Assembly: GCF_047675955.1 (NCBI RefSeq)
Contig: NC_132914.1
Location: 130,124,663 to 130,188,662, forward strand
Origin: Chlorocebus sabaeus
Taxonomy: Eukaryota > Chordata > Mammalia > Primates > Cercopithecidae
Direction: 5' to 3'
DNA: 64,000 nt
The position numbers and the translations under genes are program-made. Shown here piece after piece: positions 58,555 through 64,000 of this stretch. The stretch's first letter is position 1, and every line of letters begins with the position of its first letter. The notes beneath the pieces are model-generated. The model ran no database searches. It saw only the letters and a list, made by a program, of their open reading frames with translations, and was not told where the DNA came from.

Positions 58555-58671
58555 GGATTTTTCAGCCTCAGCACTATTGACATTTTGGACTGAATAATTC
58601 TTTGTTGTGGAGGAACGTCCTGTGCATTGTAGGATGTTGAGCAGCATTCCTGGCCCCGACCCATGTAGGTG
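58555..58671 (-). mobile_element. MER5A-like hAT DNA transposon fragment
   Basis: The text TCAGCACTATTGACATTTTG, the following TTCTTTGTTGTGG and CATTGTAGGATGTTGAGCAGC are typical of MER5A as I remember it. It is cut at 58671 by the retroviral LTR; the remainder should appear beyond the provirus. Confidence 0.75.
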
Positions 58672-59054
58672 CTGTTATGCCTAGACTGTTTGTTCCTCAA
58701 AGAAGACCACCAGAGTCCAGTGTCAAAGCCAAGCGGCAAGGATCTTTATTACAAGTTCAAACCTGGTCCCTCCATTCTACAGCATACAAGAGAGGGCCTC
58801 GAACAATGCGAGCGTTTGCTTTTTATAGCCCAAAAGTTACAGGGGAACAAAGAAATTCTTTTGGTTCCCATGCTTTCAGTAAAACCTTGAACGGCTGTCT
58901 CCTTATCGGAGGCTTTCCAGGTGGTGTTTATACTGGGCTCAGGGAGTTTGAGAGATATATGGCGATATGTGGTGGGATGGGAGGATGGAATGTGTTTGTA
59001 CTAGGCTCAGGGAGTCTTGAGCCCGGGGCTGAGGAATGTGCCCAGCTCCTTTCA
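58672..59054 (-). repeat. 3' LTR of the endogenous retrovirus
   Basis: On the minus strand this 383-bp LTR starts TGAAAGG, directly after a polypurine tract, and ends CATAACA, giving the TG...CA termini. It contains a TATA box (CTATAAAA, plus-strand 58820-58828) and an AATAAA signal (58745-58750), about 70 bp apart. It would drive transcription leftward, against ZNF26. The 5' LTR is outside the window, so LTR divergence cannot be judged. Confidence 0.88.
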
Positions 59055-59070
59055 TTCCTCCCTTCTTTTC
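59055..59070 (-). other. Retroviral polypurine tract
   Basis: The minus strand reads GAAAAGAAGGGAGGAA immediately before the LTR TG. This is the expected plus-strand primer site and it fixes the LTR boundary. Confidence 0.85.
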
Positions 59071-59097
59071 AGGTATCTCTAGAGCCAATCTTGGGTC

Positions 59098-60771
59098 TTA
59101 TAAGTCTGATTCTGTTTCAGCGTTTACAGGTTGGTATTGGGCTCTGAGGACTATGAGTTGTACGGTGTCAAATCTTTCTCTAACAAATGGTAAAATTCTG
59201 TTAACAACACAAGGTCCTACGGTAAGTAGAAATAGTAGACTTAGCAGGGGTCCAAGGAAGGGAGCTAACAGAGAAAACATAGAGGAATTCTACCATTGGT
59301 CTGCAGCTGAAGCAAACTGCCATGTTTTTACTTCTGCGCTTAACTTGCGTAACTGTTGGACCTGGTCCTCTACAAGCCCTGATTCATTTATGTAGAAACA
59401 ACAGTCTTCTTTCAGAAATATACATGTACCACCTTTTTCTGCAGTGAGTAGGTCTAGGGCCCTCCGGTTCTGCAAGGTTACCTGAGCTAGGGACGTGAGC
59501 TGCCGCTGAAGGGAGGCAAGGGACTCAGCCGACTCCTCTATAGTAACGGCAAATTGTTGGTATAACTTGTTGCTTTTTATGAGGGTGTGACCTAGGGCTC
59601 CCCCTGCCAGTCCGGCCGCCACGAAGGATGCGGTGAGAGAGATTCCCGCAATGAGGGGGAGAAATATGGCTCGTGCAGGTCTTGGTCTAGGGACTGAGTG
59701 AATAGCGGTACTAGTCCAGTTACCAGTGTACCTTAGGAACTCGCCAGCAGTTAGTAGAGTCAACCGGGGAACTAATGTGACAGGAAGACACAGTAGGTTG
59801 GTAACAGAGGGACTAGGTAGGTTCTTAGATAATGTTCCATTACACCAGAAGAATATGCCCGGCGGAGCCTTTAGGGTGATATTAGGGGGCATTGCAGTGA
59901 TGCTGCAGAGGCTGGTATTGGTTCCTGAGAAACAGTAGGGAAACTTCTCTTGACTGGGGTTTAGGTATAGGGGCACGTCTAGGATAGGAGCATATGAGAG
60001 GTTTCGGAGGTTGTTAGCTTGGGCCAAGGTAGAGGATCCCCATGGCAGAGGGACAGCGGTTAGCGGTGGACGCCCTAGAGTGGCACACAGAAAGCAGCCA
60101 GACAGGCTGTGAAGTCCTGTAAGGTTAGCAAGTTCTAGTCCTTCTTGTAATAACTTTAACCAGGAGAAAGGACGTAAGTCTTGTGTTAGTCTGTTTTCTT
60201 GTCGTTGGATATTCCTGTGGACCAGGGGCAGTACTTGCACTAGGCCTCGCCACAGATAGAGGTGACTGCTAGGCCATGTGGAGGAGGGGGAGTAGTATAC
60301 AGCCCCATGTTGAGGCGTGGTCCAGCGGGAGTTCCAGGGGTCTCTAACTATCCATGTATATGAAAAGTCTCTATCCTGTCTACGATGGAAGGGCCACTTA
60401 GGGTCTAACTGTTTTCTCTCTCCTCCATAACGGGGTCTATGGATGTTACAATAGTTATAAGGACAGCCGGCATTTTGGTGCCACCAATAGTGTTTACAAT
60501 TGTATTTAGTCTGATCAAACTCAAAGCATATTATTGGTGTCTTAGGTTTGGCTATTTGAAAACCAGTAAAATTTAGTAGAATTGGGCTGTTGCACTCTGA
60601 GGAGGGGCAATCAGCACTGGCCAATAATTTCCCAGGCTTATGAGGTTGTCCAGGGTGGGTTCGGTTTTCATAAAGCCAGAATCTCCAGACAAAGGGATTA
60701 AGAGCTGGTTTTGTGATTTCTCTAGCGGCCACTAGGGCGGCTAACGTTATGGTTAAACTACCTAACTGCAT
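59098..60771 (-). pseudogene. Endogenous retroviral env, one premature stop before the membrane anchor
   Basis: The frame is open for 493 codons from ATG at 60771 to TAG at 59290-59292. The same frame then continues without further stops through the membrane anchor and cytoplasmic tail to 59098. Features of the open part: a short hydrophobic leader (about 1-16), SU with CXXC at 226-229, nine potential N-glycosylation sites, a minimal RXXR cleavage site at 364-367, a hydrophobic fusion-peptide-like stretch at 368-394, an immunosuppressive-type region near 433-449, and CX6CC at 450-458. As it stands, a translated product would contain SU and most of the TM ectodomain without an anchor. Whether it is expressed is unknown. 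The stop directly follows a TGG codon. Confidence 0.9.
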
Positions 60772-60773
60772 GT

Positions 60774-63700
60774 TTACAGCGAGCTATGCTGCCGGCGCAG
60801 GGTTAGTTTTAAGGGGTTGTTCTTAGCTCTGTCCACAGTCCACGTGTCCGGTGCTTCAGCCGCCGCCGTGATTGGTCCCAGAAGGTCGGAGGTTGGGTCC
60901 ACCGGCTTGACGTGGGTGTAGTGGATCCACGACGCGATGCCTTCTACCTTCAGGGCGGTGGGTGTGGTTAGGAGTACCTGGAGTGGTCCTTTCTACCTGG
61001 GTTCTAGGGTCTCTTGTCGGTGTCGCGTGACCAGGACCCAATCTCCTGGCTGGTACGGATGGGGTGTCAGTGGGGGACCAGTCTCATATAGTTCCTTCAG
61101 CTTGGGCCAGATTTCTTGATGAATTTTCTGCAAGGCTTGTAGGGAAAATAAGAGTTCAGAAACATTTTCTGTTTCAGACTTGAGCAGATCATCTTTTAGG
61201 CTGGGAACTAAGGGTGGGGGTCTGCCATACATAATTTCATAAGGGGTAAGGCCTAGTCTGTAAGGGGTATTACGGGCCTGGAACAGAGCGTAGGGGAGAA
61301 GGACCACCTAATTAGCGCCAGTCTCCATAGTTAATTTAGTTAAGGTCTCTTTTAAGGTCCGATTCATCCTCTCTACCTGTCCTGAACTCTGGGGCCTGTA
61401 AGCGCAGTGTAGTTTCTAATTTGCCCTAAGGATGGAAGCTAAATTCTGACTTACCTTAGCGACGAAGGCCGGCCTATTATCTGACCTTATCTGGACGGGG
61501 AAGCCATACCTGGGGAGGATATCTTCCAGGATTTTCTTTGCTACAACTTCAGCAGTTTCTTTTTTGGTGGGGAATGCTTCAGTCCACCCTGAAAAAGTAT
61601 CTACAAAGACAAGTAAGTACCGATACCTGTATTTTCCTGGCTTTATCTCAGTAAAATCTACTTCCCAGTAGATACCGGGCCTGGTTCCCCTGAGCCTTGT
61701 TCCTGTTGCAGCCTGGGATTGGGGGTAGGCGTTGTTAAGCTGGCAGACTTTACAACTTGTCACAATGCTGCTGGCCATCTCGGCTGTATGTCTGAATCTG
61801 AGCTTAGAGCGTCTGATCAGGTCTATCATCCGCCGAGCACCCAGGTGGGTGGTTCGGTGGACGTGTTCTAATACTTGTTGTCCTAATTTTTCTGGTAGGA
61901 TGGTTTGGTCATTAGTATCAGTCCACTACTTATTCTGGATCTGTTTCAGGGGAAGCTTGTCAATCTACTGGAGATCTTGTTCTGAATATTCAGGGAAATA
62001 TGGCAAGTCCTGGGGGCCTGGGTCAGGGAGCTGGAGTGCAAGGAGTTGGCTGGGAGCCTTCGCCACCTTTCTTACAGTTTGGTCTGCCAGAAAGTTGCCT
62101 TGAGCAGTTGGAGTAGTTAGTTTCTGATGCCTTGGGCAATGCACAATGGCTAACTTTTCTGGCCTCCACAGGGCTGTTAGCAGGGCTAGGATCTCTTGCT
62201 TGTTTTTTATCTCTTTTCCTTCAGCCGTCAGCAATCTTCGCTCCCTGTAAATAGTCTTATGTATATGCGCCGTTGCAAAAGCGTATAGGCTGTCTGTATA
62301 TACCGTCAGCTTTTTCCCCGCCTTTAAGGTAAGAGCTTGGGTGAGCGCTATCAGTTCGGCCTTCTGGGCCGATGTCCCCGGGGGCAGGGGTTCCGCCCAG
62401 ATTACCTCAGTCTCTGAAGTCACTGCCGCTCCAGCGTACCTCTGGCCTTGATGCATGAAGCTGCTCCTATCAGTGAACCAGACGAGGTCCGCGTCAGGAA
62501 GTGGGCGGTCCTTCAGGTCTTCTCGAACTCCATGCACCTGAGCTAGTATCTCGGTGCAGTCGTGGAGTGGGGCGTCCAGGTCCGGGTTGGGCAGCAACGA
62601 GGCAGGGTTTAAGGTCGTTGGGGGCAGGAAAGTTATCCTGAGAGGATTTAGTAGCAGTCCTTGGTAGTGGGTGAGCCGGGCGTTATTCATCCATCGATTA
62701 GGTGGCTGTTTGAGTACACCTTCGATGGCATGTGGAGTAACGACCCGCAATTCTTGCCTTATGACCAGTTTATTAGCATCTTGCACCATCAGAGCCGTGG
62801 CTGCAATCATTCGGAGACAAGGGGGCCACCTGGCAGCCACTGGGTCTAACTTCTTTGACAGGTAGGCAACTGGCCTCCGCCAGGGGCCTAAGTTCTGAGT
62901 TATTACTGCCTTGGCGACACCTTTATTCTTATCTACATATAAGTGGAAGGGCTTGGTAACATCAGGTAGTCCTAGTGCAGGCGCGGAGAATAGGGCGGTT
63001 TTAATCTGTTGGAAAGCCGACTCGGCTTCGTCTGTCCACTTAAATGGCTACTGCCCTCGTGTTGCCTGATATAAGGGTTTAGCCAGTTCTGCGAACCCAA
63101 GTATCCATAGTCTGTAAAACCCCACCGACCCCAGGAATTCCCTTACTTGTCGGGTGGATTGCGGCCTGGGGATCTGCAGAACAGTTTGTTTCCGGGCGTC
63201 TGTTAACCAGCGCTGCCCTTCTTTAAGCAGGTACCCTAGATATGTTACCTCTGGCTTACAGATTTGAGCTTTTTTTGCCGAGGCTCGGTAGCCTAGATTT
63301 CCCAGAGCTTGTAAGAGACCTCTGGTCCCTTGGATGCAAGCTTCTTGGGTCTCAGCAGCAATTAGGAGGTCATCAACATACTGTAGTAAGGTTATTTCAG
63401 GGTGTTTGCGTCGGTACTCACCTAGGTCTTCATGGAGGGCCTCATCGAACAGGGTAGGAGAGTTTTTGAATCCCTGCAGCAGTCTGGTCCATGTCAGTTG
63501 GCCACTTATGCCCTTATCAGGGTCATTCCACTCGAAGGCGAAGAGCTTCTGGCTCTGAGGGGCTAAGGGCAGACTGAAGAAAGCATCTTTCAAATCTAAA
63601 ACAGTGTACCGTTGATGTTAGGGTTTAGGGTACTCAGGAGGGTATATGGGTTAGGCACAGTTGGATGTATGTCCACAACCCTCTTATTGACTTCTCTTAA

Positions 63701-64000
63701 GTCTTGTACAGGTCTGTATTCTCCACCATTAGGTTTTCGTACCGGCAACAATGGAGTATTCCAGGGCGAGTGACATGGGCGAAGGACCCCTTGGTCAAGG
63801 AGCCGGCGGATATGCGGGGCAATTCTTTTCTTGGCCTCTAGGGGCATCGGGTATTGGCGTACCCGCACGGGGTCTGCCCCAGGCTTAAGTTCAACAAACA
63901 AGGCAGGACGGTGTTTTGCTAGACCTAAGCCCCCCGTTTCCGCCCAAGCTTCTGGATATTGCCGGAGCCAGGTTGCTATGTCCTGGTCAGGGGCCGCTTG
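60774..64000 (-). pseudogene. Endogenous retroviral pol (RT, RNase H, integrase), defective
   Basis: RT begins beyond 64000. The first part is open in one frame to 63596, and a frameshift near 63600 moves the reading into the frame used to the end. YVDD is intact (63369-63380). RNase H shows its acidic residues, but the motif after the first Asp is DRSS (62466-62468) instead of the usual DGSS. Integrase has the HHCC finger (about 61735-61880), the first catalytic Asp, SDNR (61473-61475) instead of SDNG, and the catalytic Glu in GQVERMN (about 61370). In-frame stops are at 63048, 61965, 61926, 61416, 61308 and 60993, all TAG. The frame ends with TAA at 60774-60776. No functional enzyme is possible. 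Confidence 0.93.

Larger units (their letters stand above)
58672..64000 (-). mobile_element. Class I endogenous retrovirus, antisense in ZNF26 intron 1 (partial)
   Basis: On the minus strand the order is pol, env, polypurine tract and 3' LTR; gag, protease and the 5' LTR lie beyond 64000. The organisation is gammaretrovirus-like. The pol-end and env-start codons are only 2 bp apart in different frames. Integrase has an HHCC finger and a D,D,E core. Env has an SU CXXC and a TM CX6CC motif. The Env immunosuppressive region resembles the HERV-F/H/W group; the exact family is unresolved. It interrupts a MER5A-like transposon. It is a full-structure provirus rather than a solo LTR, but damaged. 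Confidence 0.92.

Overview
This is primate nuclear DNA, almost certainly from an Old World monkey (macaque- or baboon-like). About 70 Alu copies are present. The youngest have perfect or near-perfect target-site duplications and the wording I associate with cercopithecoid AluY lineages (for example GCCGGGCGAGGTGG and GGCTTGAGCCACCGCG). Two divergently arranged KRAB zinc-finger genes place the window in the region orthologous to human 12q24.33. ZNF605 is on the minus strand and leaves the window at position 1. ZNF26 is on the plus strand and leaves it at position 64000. Both gene names are recognised from memory of the human proteins, not from a database search.

Layout. Positions 1-640 hold the start of the ZNF605 zinc-finger exon. 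The KRAB-B exon is at 7119-7211, the KRAB-A exon at 7469-7589, and the start-codon exon ends at 20646. The CpG-island promoter and 5' exon lie at about 33.3-34.0 kb. The ZNF605 introns (0.6-33.8 kb) carry Alu and L1 copies, two solo LTRs of one family, and a chain of minisatellites: a 32-bp unit at 15.78-17.05 kb, a 37-bp unit at 21.1-21.7 kb, a 38-bp unit at 24.6-25.1 kb, a 2.8-kb CA/TG-rich tract at 26.4-29.2 kb and a purine tract near 31.9 kb. This pattern fits a subtelomeric location. The intergenic stretch at 34-51 kb is Alu and L1, with a class II-type LTR and a 34-bp minisatellite that grew inside an antisense L1. The ZNF26 CpG-island promoter and first coding exon (reading MATSFRTASCW, then a splice donor) are at 51.0-51.74 kb. 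The rest of the window is ZNF26 intron 1.

From 58672 to the end, a class I (gammaretrovirus-like) endogenous retrovirus lies antisense within that intron, inserted in an old MER5A-like transposon. Its 3' LTR, polypurine tract, env and most of pol are visible; gag and the 5' LTR lie outside. Pol has one frameshift and six in-frame stops, env has one stop, and all seven stops are TAG. Several coincide with positions where conserved tryptophan is expected, which suggests GG-to-AG (APOBEC3G-type) damage. Env is open for 493 codons and stops just before its membrane anchor.

The two host proteins are expected to be TRIM28-recruiting transcriptional repressors. The remainder is non-coding DNA. I found no tRNA or rRNA gene, no CRISPR array, and no clearly new biochemical system. 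The best leads are the retroviral damage pattern, the minisatellites and their origins, a 63-bp inverted repeat in ZNF26 intron 1, and promoter motifs shared by the two genes. Repeat subfamily names and boundaries were judged by eye and may be off by several bases.
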